From: Solirubrobacteraceae bacterium
GTDB taxonomy: Bacteria; Actinomycetota; Thermoleophilia; Solirubrobacterales; Solirubrobacteraceae
DNA: 64,000 nucleotides
Reading direction: 5' to 3'
Assembly: GCA_016463765.1 (NCBI GenBank)
Contig: JAEMQS010000019.1
Span: 1-64,000 of the forward strand
Of this stretch, positions 17,081 to 25,240 are shown one piece after another. The translations under genes were made by a program, and so were the position numbers. Under the pieces are notes generated by a model, which did no database searches, was not told the origin of the DNA, and saw only the letters and a program-made list of their open reading frames with translations. Within the stretch, counting starts at the first letter, position 1. Every line of letters starts with the position of its first letter.

Positions 17081-17800
17081 ATGAGCACACTGAACACGCA
17101 CCACGTCGTCGTGATCGGCGGCAGCTCGGGGATCGGGCTCGCCACCGCCCGCGCGGCGCAGCAAGGCGGCGCCACGGTCACCGTCGTGGGCCGCCGCTCC
17201 GACCGCCTGGCCGCCGCTGCCGCCAGACTCCCCGACCTGCGCACCGCCCAGGCCGATGTCCTCGACCTCCCCGGGCTGCACGCGGTCTTCGCGGAAGCGG
17301 GGCCCGTGGACCATCTGGTGGTCACCGCCGGGGAGGCCGTCCTGTCGGACTTCGTCGCAGGACCCGACCCCGCCGCGCAGCTCGACGGCTTCTCCGTGAA
17401 GGTCCTCGGCGCCGCCAATGCGATCCGAGCCGCGCTCCCGGTTCTCGCACCCACCGCGTCGATCGTCCTGACGGGCGGAGTCTCGACCGCGCGGCCCGTG
17501 CGCGGCGCCTGGACGACCAGCGTCGCGACGGCTGCCGTCGAGCAACTCGCCCGCGTGCTTGCGCTCGAGCTCGCGCCCGTGCGCGTCAACGCCGTCTCCC
17601 CCGGCTGGACGGTCACTCCGATGTGGGACACCGTGCTCGGCGAGCAGGCCGCCAGCGTCCTCGAAGGCGCCCGCTCCCAGCTGCCGACCGCCCGCCTCGC
17701 CGAGGCCGACGACGTCGCCGCCGCGGTTCTGGCCCTCCTCTCCAACCCTGCGATCACCGCCGAAGTGCTGCATGTCGACGGCGGCGGCCGACTCGTCTGA
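17081..17800 (+). CDS. SDR-like protein lacking the catalytic Tyr/Lys
   Basis: 239 residues. Classical SDR Rossmann start (VVVIGGSSGIGLATARAA, residues ~10-27) and VRVNAVSPGWTVTPMW near the end. The segment where YxxxK should stand (GAWTTSVATAAVEQLARVL) contains neither Tyr nor Lys, so normal SDR proton relay is not possible. It may be a pseudo-enzyme or use another residue. The ATG at 17081 follows GGAGAG (17067-17072). A VOC protein gene follows after 32 bp, probably in one operon. Confidence 0.85.
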   Translation: MSTLNTHHVVVIGGSSGIGLATARAAQQGGATVTVVGRRSDRLAAAAARLPDLRTAQADVLDLPGLHAVFAEAGPVDHLVVTAGEAVLSDFVAGPDPAAQLDGFSVKVLGAANAIRAALPVLAPTASIVLTGGVSTARPVRGAWTTSVATAAVEQLARVLALELAPVRVNAVSPGWTVTPMWDTVLGEQAASVLEGARSQLPTARLAEADDVAAAVLALLSNPAITAEVLHVDGGGRLV

Positions 17801-17832
17801 CCTCACCGACCCACCATCCGAAGGAGCACATC

Positions 17833-18183
17833 ATGCAGGCCATCTGGATTGAGATTCCCGTCGCCGACCTCGACCGCGCCCGCCGGTTCTACGAGACCGT
17901 CTTTCGCCTCGACGGGACGACCGTCATCGAACAGGACGTGCGGCGGATCGTCGTCATCGAGGGCGAGCCGAACGTCTCCTTGAACGAGACGCCGGGGTTC
18001 GTCCCGACGGCCGCGGGCTCGCTGCCGTACTTCCACGTCGATGACCTCGACGCCGCCATCTCCGCGGTCAGCGCGGCCGGCGGCACCATCGCCGAGGCGG
18101 TCACGGAACGCCCCGACCTCGGACGGTTCGCGCTCGTCCACGACAGCGAGGGCAACGCCCTGTATCTCCACGGAGCCGCGTGA
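17833..18183 (+). CDS. VOC-superfamily (glyoxalase/bleomycin-resistance fold) protein
   Basis: 116 residues. Two beta-alpha-beta-beta-beta units: IWIEIPVADLDRARRFYETVF at the start, YFHVDDLDAAISAVSAAGGTI in the middle, and GRFALVHDSEGNALYLH at the end. It could be a metal-dependent dioxygenase/lyase or a binding protein; the substrate is not predictable. AAGGAG (17821-17826) precedes the ATG by 6 nt. Probably co-transcribed with the SDR. Confidence 0.88.
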   Translation: MQAIWIEIPVADLDRARRFYETVFRLDGTTVIEQDVRRIVVIEGEPNVSLNETPGFVPTAAGSLPYFHVDDLDAAISAVSAAGGTIAEAVTERPDLGRFALVHDSEGNALYLHGAA

Positions 18184-18229
18184 CGGGCGCGGGCCCTCGT
18201 GTCCCGGCACGAGACGACAGCGAGAGCGC

Positions 18230-18874
18230 CTACCTCAGGCGCGCCCTCAGCCCAGCGAGCAGGAGATCGAGCCCGAGATCGAAGTCCCCCGGGCTGTTCA
18301 TCAGTTCGATCGCGGCGTCGAGATGCGGAGGCGGGTCGTCGGTCTCCAGATGGCGGAGAGCGGACGCCCGCAGCGCGTCGTGGTCGGCCGGCGGCGGGAT
18401 CGCCGCCTCGACGACCGCAAAGCCGAGCACGTAGGAGAAGACCGCGCCGAACCCCCCGGCCGCCTCGTGCGGCGACATGCCCGCGCGCACGAGCAGCGTG
18501 ACCGCGTCCGACGCGAGCACGAGACTCATCGGCGTCACCGGCGCGGACGCCAGTGCGGGCAGCAGCGCCGGCCGCGCGGCGAACCGCTCGCGAATCTCAC
18601 GGGCGAGCCGGCGGACCTGCGGCTCCCAGTCGCCGTCGGGATCGATCGGCGGCAGCTCGACGAGCAGCTGGTCGCACATCGCGCCGAGGAGATCGTCCTT
18701 GTCGCGGACGTGGCGGTAGACCGCCATGGGATCGGCGTCGAGCTCGCGGGCGAGCGCGCGCATCGTCAGCCCGTCGATGCCGGCGCGATCGACGAGCGCC
18801 AGCGCCGCCTCGACGATGCGTTCGCGACTGAGGCGCGGCGGGCGCCCGCGACGGGGCTTCGAGCCGGTCGACAT
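18230..18874 (-). CDS. TetR-family repressor
   Basis: 214 residues. N-terminal helix-turn-helix (RIVEAALALVDRAGIDGLTMRALARELDADPMAVYRHVRDKDDLL, residues ~15-60) and a C-terminal TetR_C-type ligand domain (PALLPALASAPVTP...AGMSPHEAAGGFGAVFSYVLGF). It is divergent from an MFS exporter, with two perfect 15-bp operators in between, so it almost certainly represses both genes. The ATG at 18874 was preferred to 18880 because TAGACT (18882-18887) then ends 7 nt upstream; that hexamer overlaps operator 1, which gives autorepression. Confidence 0.92.
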   Translation of the reverse strand: MSTGSKPRRGRPPRLSRERIVEAALALVDRAGIDGLTMRALARELDADPMAVYRHVRDKDDLLGAMCDQLLVELPPIDPDGDWEPQVRRLAREIRERFAARPALLPALASAPVTPMSLVLASDAVTLLVRAGMSPHEAAGGFGAVFSYVLGFAVVEAAIPPPADHDALRASALRHLETDDPPPHLDAAIELMNSPGDFDLGLDLLLAGLRARLR

Positions 18875-18882
18875 AGACATCA

Positions 18883-18897
18883 GTCTACGCCGTAGAC
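18883..18897. promoter_or_regulatory. TetR operator 1
   Basis: GTCTACGCCGTAGAC, a perfect 7-1-7 palindrome identical to operator 2. It overlaps the -10 (TAGACT, 18882-18887, minus strand) of the tetR gene and a -35-like GTAGAC (18892-18897) of the exporter. Confidence 0.9.
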
Positions 18898-18915
18898 GAA
18901 AGAGCCGATCTCCGC

Positions 18916-18921
18916 TACCGT
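18916..18921 (+). promoter_or_regulatory. -10-like hexamer of the MFS exporter gene
   Basis: TACCGT lies 18 nt after the -35-like GTAGAC inside operator 1 and just before operator 2. The two repressor sites therefore bracket the promoter. Confidence 0.55.
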
Positions 18922-18924
18922 GAC

Positions 18925-18939
18925 GTCTACGCCGTAGAC
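18925..18939. promoter_or_regulatory. TetR operator 2
   Basis: GTCTACGCCGTAGAC, identical to operator 1, with centres 42 bp apart (about four helical turns, same face). It covers the expected transcript start and lies directly before the AAAAGGAG ribosome site (18940-18947) of the exporter. Confidence 0.9.
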
Positions 18940-18956
18940 AAAAGGAGCGACTCGCG

Positions 18957-20459
18957 ATGGACAAGGGCCCGAAGAACCGCTGGTTGGTACTCGCCGTGCT
19001 GGCGTCGAGCCTGCTCGTCGTCGCGCTCGACGCCACGATCCTCAACGTCGCGCTGCCGACACTCGCGGCCGACCTCGAGCCGAGCTCCACAGAGCTGCTG
19101 TGGATCGTCGACGCCTACGGGCTCGTCCTCGCCGGCCTCCTCGTCGCGATGGCCGGGTTCGGCGACCGGATCGGGCGGCGACGGCTCCTCGTCATCGGGC
19201 TCTCGGTCTTCGCTGGGGCCGCGGTGCTCGCCGCGCTCGCGCAGAGCGCCGAGCAGCTCATCGCCGCCCGCGTCCTGCTCGGCGCCGGCGGCGCCATGAT
19301 CATGCCCTCGACCGTGACGCTCCTGCGGACGGTGTTCCTCGACGACCGCGAGCGCGCGATCGCCGTGGGCGTCTGGTCGGCGGTGGCCGCCGGCGGCTTC
19401 GCCATCGGCCCGGTGATCGGCGGCGCGCTGCTCGAGATCGCCGACTGGCCGTGGCTCTTCGCGGTCCAGGCGCCCTTCGTGATCATGGCCATCGTCGCGG
19501 TCCTCGCGCTCGTCCCGGAGTGGCGCAGCCCGGACCCCGGCCCCTGGGATCCGATCGGGGTCGGCCTGTCGATCGTCGGCATGGTCACGCTCGTCTGGGG
19601 CATCAAGGAGGCGAGCAAGCACGGCTTCGGTGACGCGCAGGCGCTCGCCAGCCTGACCCTCGGCGTCGTGGCGCTCATCGCGTTCGTGCGCCGGCAGCGC
19701 ACGCTCACGCACCCACTGCTCGACGTCGAACTCTTCCGCGATCGCCGCTTCGCCGTCTCCGCGCTGTCGGTCCTCGGGGTGTTCTTCGGCTTCGGCGGCC
19801 TCCTGCTGCTGCTCACGCAGTTCCTGCAGATCGTCCAGGGCCTCGGCCCGCTCGAGGCGGGCCTGCGGCTGCTGCCGATGGCGGTCGCCGCCGGCATCGC
19901 GTCCCCCTGCACCGACGCGGCGGTCCGGCGCGTCGGCGCCCACGTGGTCGTCGGCGGCGGGTTCGCGATCGTTGCGGGCGCGTTCGCCGTGCTCTCAGGC
20001 CTGGACACCGACACGCCGTACTGGGTGATCGGCGCGTGCCTCGCCACGCTGGGCGTCGGCGCGGGGATGGCCTCGACGGCCGCGTCGGCGGTCATCCTCT
20101 CCAGCGCGCCGCCCGAGCGTGCCGGGGGCGCCGTCGCCGTCCAGGAGACCGCCTACGAGCTCGGCGGCGCGCTGGGGGTCGCGATCCTCGGCTCGGTCAT
20201 GACGGCGCGCTACCGCGCCGAGCTCGACGGTGTCGCAGCCGTCCCGGCCGAAGCGGGCGACAGCCTCCCGGCCGCCGCCGAGGTCGCGGCCGGCGTGGGC
20301 GGCACCGCGGGGGCCGCGGTGCTCGAGGCGGCCGAGCAGGCGTTCCTCGACGGCCTCGGGGTGACACTCGTCGTCGCGGCGGTGGTCACCGCGGCGATCG
20401 CGGCCGCGGCGTTCGCCCTGATGCCCCGCGACCGGGCGCTCGGGCAGGCGCCGGGCTAA
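18957..20459 (+). CDS. DHA2-family (14-TM) MFS drug exporter
   Basis: 500 residues with ~14 hydrophobic helices. LDATILNVALPTLAADL is motif D1 of the 14-TM DHA2 family, GDRIGRRRLL is motif A, RVLLGAGGAMIMPSTVTLLRTVF is motif B, and GPVIGGALLE is motif C (antiporter). QacA/EmrB-like proton-coupled efflux of drugs or toxic compounds. The ligand of the divergent TetR is probably also its substrate. Good ribosome site AAAAGGAG. The stop shares CTAA with the Nudix gene. Confidence 0.93.
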   Translation: MDKGPKNRWLVLAVLASSLLVVALDATILNVALPTLAADLEPSSTELLWIVDAYGLVLAGLLVAMAGFGDRIGRRRLLVIGLSVFAGAAVLAALAQSAEQLIAARVLLGAGGAMIMPSTVTLLRTVFLDDRERAIAVGVWSAVAAGGFAIGPVIGGALLEIADWPWLFAVQAPFVIMAIVAVLALVPEWRSPDPGPWDPIGVGLSIVGMVTLVWGIKEASKHGFGDAQALASLTLGVVALIAFVRRQRTLTHPLLDVELFRDRRFAVSALSVLGVFFGFGGLLLLLTQFLQIVQGLGPLEAGLRLLPMAVAAGIASPCTDAAVRRVGAHVVVGGGFAIVAGAFAVLSGLDTDTPYWVIGACLATLGVGAGMASTAASAVILSSAPPERAGGAVAVQETAYELGGALGVAILGSVMTARYRAELDGVAAVPAEAGDSLPAAAEVAAGVGGTAGAAVLEAAEQAFLDGLGVTLVVAAVVTAAIAAAAFALMPRDRALGQAPG

Positions 20460-21019
20460 CGACCCAGGGCCGCCCGCGCGGCCGGGTCGAGCATCGCCAG
20501 CCCCCACGCCGCGATCGTCGCGGCGTCCCAGACCTCACCTGCGCGCACCATGCCCTCGAACTCGTCGACCGTCACCGCGCGCGCGTGCAGCAGTCCCTCT
20601 TCCTCGGGCTCGGGCTGGGCCTCACCGGGCACGAGATCCAGCGCGAGGAACGCGTCGCACCACTGGTTGCTCATCCCCACGGCGAACGTGAACCGGCCGA
20701 GCGGCAGGAGCCGGCCGGGGACGAAACCCGTCTCCTCCAGCAGCTCCTGGCGGGCAACGGTCTCCCCAGCCGCATCCGGGACCTCATGCAGCGCGCCCTG
20801 CGGGAACTCCCATGCGTCACGGGCCACCGTGTACCGCCATTGGCCGACCAGGTGCAGGTGCTCGCCGTCGAACGGCATCACCAGCGCGGCCTGCGGCTTC
20901 TCGATGACCGCGTAGACGCCCGGCCTTCCCCCCGGCCGCTCGATCGCGTCCTCGCGCACCCGCATCCACGGGTTCTCGTAGACGACCTTCGAGGAGCGCG
21001 TCCGGATCGGCGGCGTCAC
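20456..21019 (-). CDS. Nudix hydrolase (ADP-ribose pyrophosphatase-like)
   Basis: 187 residues. Nudix box variant ending QELLEETGF: the three metal-binding Glu are present, while the usual Arg is Gln and the first half of the box is irregular. YAVIEKPQAALVMPFDG and WEFPQGAL fit the ADP-sugar pyrophosphatase branch. Splits a nucleoside diphosphate linked to X. The GTG start at 21019 overlaps the purE stop by one base (TAGTG), so it is translated downstream of purE. Confidence 0.87.
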   Translation of the reverse strand: MTPPIRTRSSKVVYENPWMRVREDAIERPGGRPGVYAVIEKPQAALVMPFDGEHLHLVGQWRYTVARDAWEFPQGALHEVPDAAGETVARQELLEETGFVPGRLLPLGRFTFAVGMSNQWCDAFLALDLVPGEAQPEPEEEGLLHARAVTVDEFEGMVRAGEVWDAATIAAWGLAMLDPAARAALGR

Positions 21020-21504
21020 TACGCGCGCATGATCCGCACGGCGAGATGCGCGGCGTTCTTCGGGTTGTCGAGGCCCACAGCCGCGACGGGCACGCCCGGC
21101 GGCATCTGCACGACGCTGAGGATCGAGTCCAGGCCACCGGCCGCGGTGAGCGAGCTCGACAGCGGCACGCCGATCACCGGCAGGTCCGTGTGCGCCGCGG
21201 CCACGCCCGGCAGCGCCGCGGACAGGCCGGCGCCCGCGATGATGACCTTCAGCCCGCGCATCCGCGCGTTCTTGCAGTAGTCGGCGACGGTCTCAGGGTC
21301 GCGGTGCGCGCTCATGACCCGGATCTCGTAGCCCACCCCGGCGGCCTTCAGCACGTCGCCGGCCTTCTCCATGAGCTCGAGGTCGCTCTTCGAACCCATG
21401 ATGATCCCGACGCGCGGCGCGTCCTCGGGCAGGGTCTCGATCTCCGCCATCTCCTGCGTGAGGGTCTCGGGATCGCTGGTCTGGGTCGCGGGGTTCTCGG
21501 TCAT
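21019..21504 (-). CDS. purE: N5-carboxyaminoimidazole ribonucleotide mutase PurE
   Basis: 161 residues. Class I PurE, converting N5-CAIR to CAIR (purine step 6). GIIMGSKSDLELMEKA is the phosphate-binding start; VMSAHRDPETV has the catalytic His, followed by IIAGAGLSAALPGVAAAHTDLPVIGVP. A ~28-residue polar N-terminal extension is unusual. TACGCT (21514-21519) ends 9 nt before the ATG. purK is not next to it. First gene of a purE-nudix pair. Confidence 0.96.
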   Translation of the reverse strand: MTENPATQTSDPETLTQEMAEIETLPEDAPRVGIIMGSKSDLELMEKAGDVLKAAGVGYEIRVMSAHRDPETVADYCKNARMRGLKVIIAGAGLSAALPGVAAAHTDLPVIGVPLSSSLTAAGGLDSILSVVQMPPGVPVAAVGLDNPKNAAHLAVRIMRA

Positions 21505-21513
21505 GGTGGGCGC

Positions 21514-21519
21514 AGCGTA
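21514..21519 (-). promoter_or_regulatory. -10-like hexamer for purE
   Basis: TACGCT on the minus strand, 9 nt before the purE ATG. Confidence 0.5.
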
Positions 21520-21546
21520 TCCGTGCCGGTGGACATGCGGATCTGC

Positions 21547-21576
21547 ATGACAAGATGCGCATGCGCATGCTACGGT
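21547..21576 (+). promoter_or_regulatory. vapBC promoter with embedded 14-bp palindrome
   Basis: ATGACA (21547-21552), 18-nt spacer, TACGGT (21571-21576), then 7 nt to the ATG. The spacer holds the perfect palindrome ATGCGCATGCGCAT (21555-21568), a likely site for autorepression by the ribbon-helix-helix antitoxin. Confidence 0.65.
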
Positions 21577-21583
21577 CGGGTCG

Positions 21584-21829
21584 ATGCCCCGGACCGTGCA
21601 GATTCGCGACCTCGACGACGACGTCTACGCAGGACTGGTCCGTCGCGCAGCGGAGGCCGGCGTCAGCGTGCCCGAACTCCTGCGGGCAGAAGCCACCCGG
21701 CTGGCAAGCCGGCCGAGCATCGGCGAGTGGCTCGAGCGCACGCGTCAGCGCCCCGCGGGTGCCGGCCGCGCGGAGATCCTCGCCGCGCTCGACGAGCACC
21801 GTGGCGCCTGGCCGGATGCTGGTCGTTGA
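21584..21829 (+). CDS. vapB: VapB/FitA-type ribbon-helix-helix antitoxin
   Basis: 81 residues. RTVQIRDLDDDVYAGLVRRAAEAGVSVPELLRAEA is a ribbon-helix-helix DNA-binding fold of the FitA type. The C-terminal ~35 residues should bind and block the toxin. It overlaps the toxin gene by 14 bp. TACGGT lies exactly 7 nt before the ATG with no ribosome site, so the mRNA is probably leaderless. Confidence 0.87.
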   Translation: MPRTVQIRDLDDDVYAGLVRRAAEAGVSVPELLRAEATRLASRPSIGEWLERTRQRPAGAGRAEILAALDEHRGAWPDAGR

Positions 21830-22214
21830 CGCGTCCTGCCTCGTTGCGGCGCTGATCGGCGGACCCGCGGCCGAGCCCGTCCGCGAGAGACTTGCGGAGG
21901 ACCCCGATCACGCAGCGCCGCACATCATCGACGTCGAGGTGTTCGGCGTCATCCGGCGCGACCGCCTGCGGGAGACCCTCGACGCGACCGCGGCTGCGCA
22001 GGCCATCGACGAGATGGAGCGCTGGCCGGGTGAGCGTTTCGGGCATCGCCTGCTGCTGCACCGCGCGTGGGAACTCCGCGACACCGTGCGGGGATGGGAC
22101 GCGATGTACGTCGCACTCGCGGAGGGCCTCGGCGCACCGCTCGTCACCCTCGACCAGCGGCTCGCCGCGGCGCAGGGCCTGGCGTGCCGCATCGAGGTCC
22201 TCGATCTGGCCTGA
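21816..22214 (+). CDS. vapC: VapC-family PIN-domain ribonuclease toxin
   Basis: 132 residues. PIN acidic cluster: Asp in VVDASCLVAAL, Glu in IIDVEVFGVIRR, Asp in RGWDAMYVALAEGLGAPLVTLD, plus the last Asp of that motif. Magnesium-dependent site-specific RNase that targets tRNA or rRNA in related systems; the target here is unknown. The ATG lies within the antitoxin gene (14-bp overlap), so expression is coupled. Confidence 0.9.
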   Translation: MLVVDASCLVAALIGGPAAEPVRERLAEDPDHAAPHIIDVEVFGVIRRDRLRETLDATAAAQAIDEMERWPGERFGHRLLLHRAWELRDTVRGWDAMYVALAEGLGAPLVTLDQRLAAAQGLACRIEVLDLA

Positions 22215-22217
22215 GGT

Positions 22218-23486
22218 TCAGGCCGCGGGCGCCGACTCGGCCCGCAGTGCGATGTCCCGCCGCACCTGGCTGCCGTCGAAGCGGATCGCGTCGATCCCTG
22301 CGTACGCGGCCGCGCGCGCAGCCGCCGGGTCGGAGCCCAGCGCCGTCACGTTCAGCACCCGCCCGCCCGCGGTGACGATGTCGCCCGCCTCCGACCTCGC
22401 CGTGCCCGCATGGGTCACCTCGACCCCCGCCGGCACGGCGTCGAACCCGGTGATGACGTCGCCCGACGAGGACGTCGCCGGGTACCCGCGGCTGGCCAGC
22501 ACGACGGTCACCGCCCAGTCCGGCGAGAACTCCAGCTCGGCGCCCTCGAGACCGCCCGGCCGCACGCTCCGCACCAGCAGGTCCACCAGATCGCTGCGCA
22601 GCCGCGGCAGCACGGCCTGCGTCTCCGGGTCACCGAAGCGGGTGTTGTACTCCAGGACCTTCGGGCCGTCGGCGGTCATCATCAGTCCGGCGTAGAGGAC
22701 GCCGTGGAACGGGGTCCCGCGCTCGCGCAGCAGGTCGACGATGGGCTGGTGCACCTGCGCCGAGATCGCGGCGAGGTCCGCGTCGGCCACGCCCGGCACC
22801 GGCGAGTACGACCCCATCCCGCCGGTGTTCGGACCCAGGTCGCCCTCCAGTGCCCGCTTGTAGTCCTGCGCCGGTGCGAGCGGCACCGCGCGCTCGCCGT
22901 CGCACAGCGCCAGCAGCGAGAGCTCCTCGCCGACCAGGCACTCCTCGACGACGACCTTGTCGCGGCCGAACCGCTGCGCGACGAGGAAGTCCTCGAGCGT
23001 GGCGCGCGCGGTCGCCTCGTCCTCGGCGATCACGACGCCCTTGCCGGCGGCCAGCCCGTCGTACTTCAGGACGACCGGGTACGACGTGATCGCCGCCATC
23101 CCGTCCTCGACGGTGTCCACCACGGAGTACGCCGCCGTGGGGACCCCGGCGGCCGCCATGACCTCCTTGGCGAACGCCTTCGAGCCCTCGAGCCTCGCGG
23201 CGGCGGCGCTCGGGCCGAACGCCACGATGCCCGCGTCGGCCAGCGCGTCGACCAGACCGGCCACGAGCGGCGCCTCCGGCCCGACGACCACGAGGTCGAC
23301 CTGGCGGTCCTTCGCGGCCGCGACGAGACGGTCGATCTCGTCGACCCCGATGTCCAGCAGCTCCGCGTCCTCCGCGATGCCGGCGTTGCCGGGCGCGCAC
23401 AGCAGCTCCGGGGCCTGCGGAGAGCGTGCGAGAGCCCGGACGATGGCGTGTTCGCGCCCTCCGGCGCCGATGACGAGGACGCGCAT
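22218..23486 (-). CDS. purD: Phosphoribosylamine-glycine ligase PurD
   Basis: 422 residues. ATP-grasp enzyme for purine step 2 (phosphoribosylamine + glycine to GAR). Signatures are [13 protein letters not shown] (N-terminal Rossmann-like), [28 protein letters not shown] (ATP-binding), [14 protein letters not shown] and [13 protein letters not shown] (metal-binding). It follows the GYD gene by 4 bp, so the pair forms one transcript. Confidence 0.97.
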   Translation of the reverse strand: MRVLVIGAGGREHAIVRALARSPQAPELLCAPGNAGIAEDAELLDIGVDEIDRLVAAAKDRQVDLVVVGPEAPLVAGLVDALADAGIVAFGPSAAAARLEGSKAFAKEVMAAAGVPTAAYSVVDTVEDGMAAITSYPVVLKYDGLAAGKGVVIAEDEATARATLEDFLVAQRFGRDKVVVEECLVGEELSLLALCDGERAVPLAPAQDYKRALEGDLGPNTGGMGSYSPVPGVADADLAAISAQVHQPIVDLLRERGTPFHGVLYAGLMMTADGPKVLEYNTRFGDPETQAVLPRLRSDLVDLLVRSVRPGGLEGAELEFSPDWAVTVVLASRGYPATSSSGDVITGFDAVPAGVEVTHAGTARSEAGDIVTAGGRVLNVTALGSDPAAARAAAYAGIDAIRFDGSQVRRDIALRAESAPAA

Positions 23487-23490
23487 CGCG

Positions 23491-23772
23491 CTAGAGCGTG
23501 GCGATGAAGTCGTCGATCGGGATCGCCGCGAGCGTCTCGTACTTCGACGTCCCGCGCGACCCGAGCTCCAGCGACACGCGGGCCATCGTCTTCTCGTCAG
23601 GCGCCTCGACCACGCTGATGAAGTCGAACTCGCCGAGCGTCGCCCACTGCGCCTTGACGGACGCGCCGAGCTGCTCGACCTCGCGATTCACCTCGCGGAT
23701 GCGCTGCGGGTTGTTCTTGACGGTCTGGACACCGTCAGATGTGAGCGTTGCGAGCATGATGTACGTCGGCAT
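23491..23772 (-). CDS. GYD-domain protein
   Basis: 93 residues. [24 protein letters not shown] and [29 protein letters not shown] match the GYD family (small ferredoxin-like dimers of unknown function). Located 4 bp upstream of purD on the same strand, with GAGGAG (minus strand, 23777-23782) before its ATG. It would therefore be the first gene of the purD transcript. The GYD-purD link is a context observation, not a known function. Confidence 0.87.
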   Translation of the reverse strand: MPTYIMLATLTSDGVQTVKNNPQRIREVNREVEQLGASVKAQWATLGEFDFISVVEAPDEKTMARVSLELGSRGTSKYETLAAIPIDDFIATL

Positions 23773-23898
23773 GACTCTCCTCGGTGGGCGGGGTCGGCAG
23801 TCGGGGACTGGGACGCCTCAGGTTCTATCCGATCGGGCCGATGACCGGTGGAGGGGGGCGTCCACGCCCCTGCTGACGTGTCCTACCCTGCGGAGATC

Positions 23899-24564
23899 AT
23901 GCGCGCCCGAAACCGGACCATCCTTCTCGCCGCCCTCGGCCTCGTCGCCGTCGCCCCCGCGGCCGCTGACGCCGCCACCATCCAGCTGAACCGCTCGTGC
24001 TACCTCACCGGTGGCGTGGTGGGCGTCTCCGGGAGCGGCTTCGCCCCGAACGCGCCGGTCACCATCAATCAGAACGGCCAGCAGATCGGCACCGCCCAGG
24101 CGGACGCCCTCGGCTCGTTCCAGGGCAGCTACTCCGCGCCGGAGGTCTCCGAGACCCAGCGCCAGACGGACATCGACGTGTCGGCGACCGACGGGACGAA
24201 CACCGCGAGCACCGCTGGCAAGGTCTCGGCCTTCAACGCGGACTTCTCGCCGGCCTCGGGCAACCCGCGCACGCTGCGGGTCAACTTCAAGGCCGACGGC
24301 TTCAACCTGCTCGGCGGCAAGGCCAGCACGATCTACCTGCACTACATCGCCCCGGGCGGCAAGCGCAAGATGACCAAGCGCCTCGGCAAGGCCCAGGGCG
24401 CCTGCGGTCAGATCTCCACGAGCAAGCGCAAGCTCTTCCCGTTCAGCGCGAAGCGGGGCACCTGGCGGCTGCAGTGGGACACCCGCAAGACCTACAAGAA
24501 GTGCACGCGGGAGTCGGACTTCCTCTGCTTCGTGCGCGAGGTGAAGATCTTCCGCATCGGCTGA
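23899..24564 (+). CDS. Secreted protein of unknown function
   Basis: 221 residues. Signal peptide (residues ~1-26, ending ADAA). The mature part begins TIQLNRSCYLTGGVVGVSGSGFAPNAPVTI, an Ig/IPT-like beta segment seen in many exported actinobacterial proteins. The C-terminal half is basic (KRKMTKRLGK) with paired Cys, suggesting disulfides. TACCCT (23884-23889) ends 9 nt before the ATG. Its stop is 7 bp from the stop of the convergent sigma-factor gene. Role unknown. Confidence 0.75.
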   Translation: MRARNRTILLAALGLVAVAPAAADAATIQLNRSCYLTGGVVGVSGSGFAPNAPVTINQNGQQIGTAQADALGSFQGSYSAPEVSETQRQTDIDVSATDGTNTASTAGKVSAFNADFSPASGNPRTLRVNFKADGFNLLGGKASTIYLHYIAPGGKRKMTKRLGKAQGACGQISTSKRKLFPFSAKRGTWRLQWDTRKTYKKCTRESDFLCFVREVKIFRIG

Positions 24565-24571
24565 CCGGCGG

Positions 24572-25138
24572 CTATGCCGCGAGGCGCGCCGCGAGACCGC
24601 GGCGCGCGCGGTGCAGCAGCTGGGAGGTCGCGTTGCAGTTCAGGCCCATCCCCGCGGCGATGGTCGGGACGTCCTCGCCGTGCCACGCCGCGCGGATCAG
24701 CGCCTCACGCTGACGCTCGGGGAGCTCGGCCAGCGCGCGGTGGACCTTGGCGGTCTGGTCGGAGCGCTCGGCGCGCGCGTCGGTGTCGCCCGTCGGGTCG
24801 GCGAGGTCGTGCTCGTGATCGTCGTACGTGCGGGTGCGTGCGCGCTGCTCGAGGCGGTCCAGGGCCGCGCGACGGCCGGCGACCTTGAGGTAGGCCGGCA
24901 CGTTGAGGGTCTCCGGGTCGAGCTGCGGGAGCCGCCGGAAGGTCGCGAGCATCGCGTCCTGTGCCGCGTCGGCGGCGTCGTCGGGGCAACGGGTGATGCG
25001 CAGGCACGCCCGATGCAGATCAGGCCAGTACCTCCGGTAGAGCGCGTCGGCTGCATGACGGTCGCCGTCGACGAGGGCGCGGACGAGCGTGGCGTCGTCG
25101 GCGTCAGCGGAGGTGCGGATGGGGGCGGTGGTGAGCAT
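24572..25138 (-). CDS. ECF-like sigma-70 family factor (copy 1)
   Basis: 188 residues. Region 2 (LVRALVDGDRHAADALYRRYWPDL... DDAADAAQDAMLATFRRL) and region 4 (ALAELPERQREALIRAAWHGEDVPTIAAGMGLNCNATSQLLHRARRGL). Directs RNA polymerase to special promoters. No anti-sigma gene is adjacent. It is paralogous to the next gene, with the same order of motifs, and lies 102 bp downstream of it on the same strand. Confidence 0.9.
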   Translation of the reverse strand: MLTTAPIRTSADADDATLVRALVDGDRHAADALYRRYWPDLHRACLRITRCPDDAADAAQDAMLATFRRLPQLDPETLNVPAYLKVAGRRAALDRLEQRARTRTYDDHEHDLADPTGDTDARAERSDQTAKVHRALAELPERQREALIRAAWHGEDVPTIAAGMGLNCNATSQLLHRARRGLAARLAA

Positions 25139-25240
25139 GGGCGGAAGCCTGCCGTCCCGCGCACCCCGCTCCCATCGTGCCGGCCCGCAAGTCGGGCGAG
25201 GCGCACCCGTGACCCGTTGTGGGGTTGTCCCCAGGGTCGT

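Noticed and set aside
16979-17806. Minus-strand extension of the XRE regulator
   Set aside because: Antisense to the SDR gene; the helix-turn-helix begins near 16978 and family length fits the shorter form.
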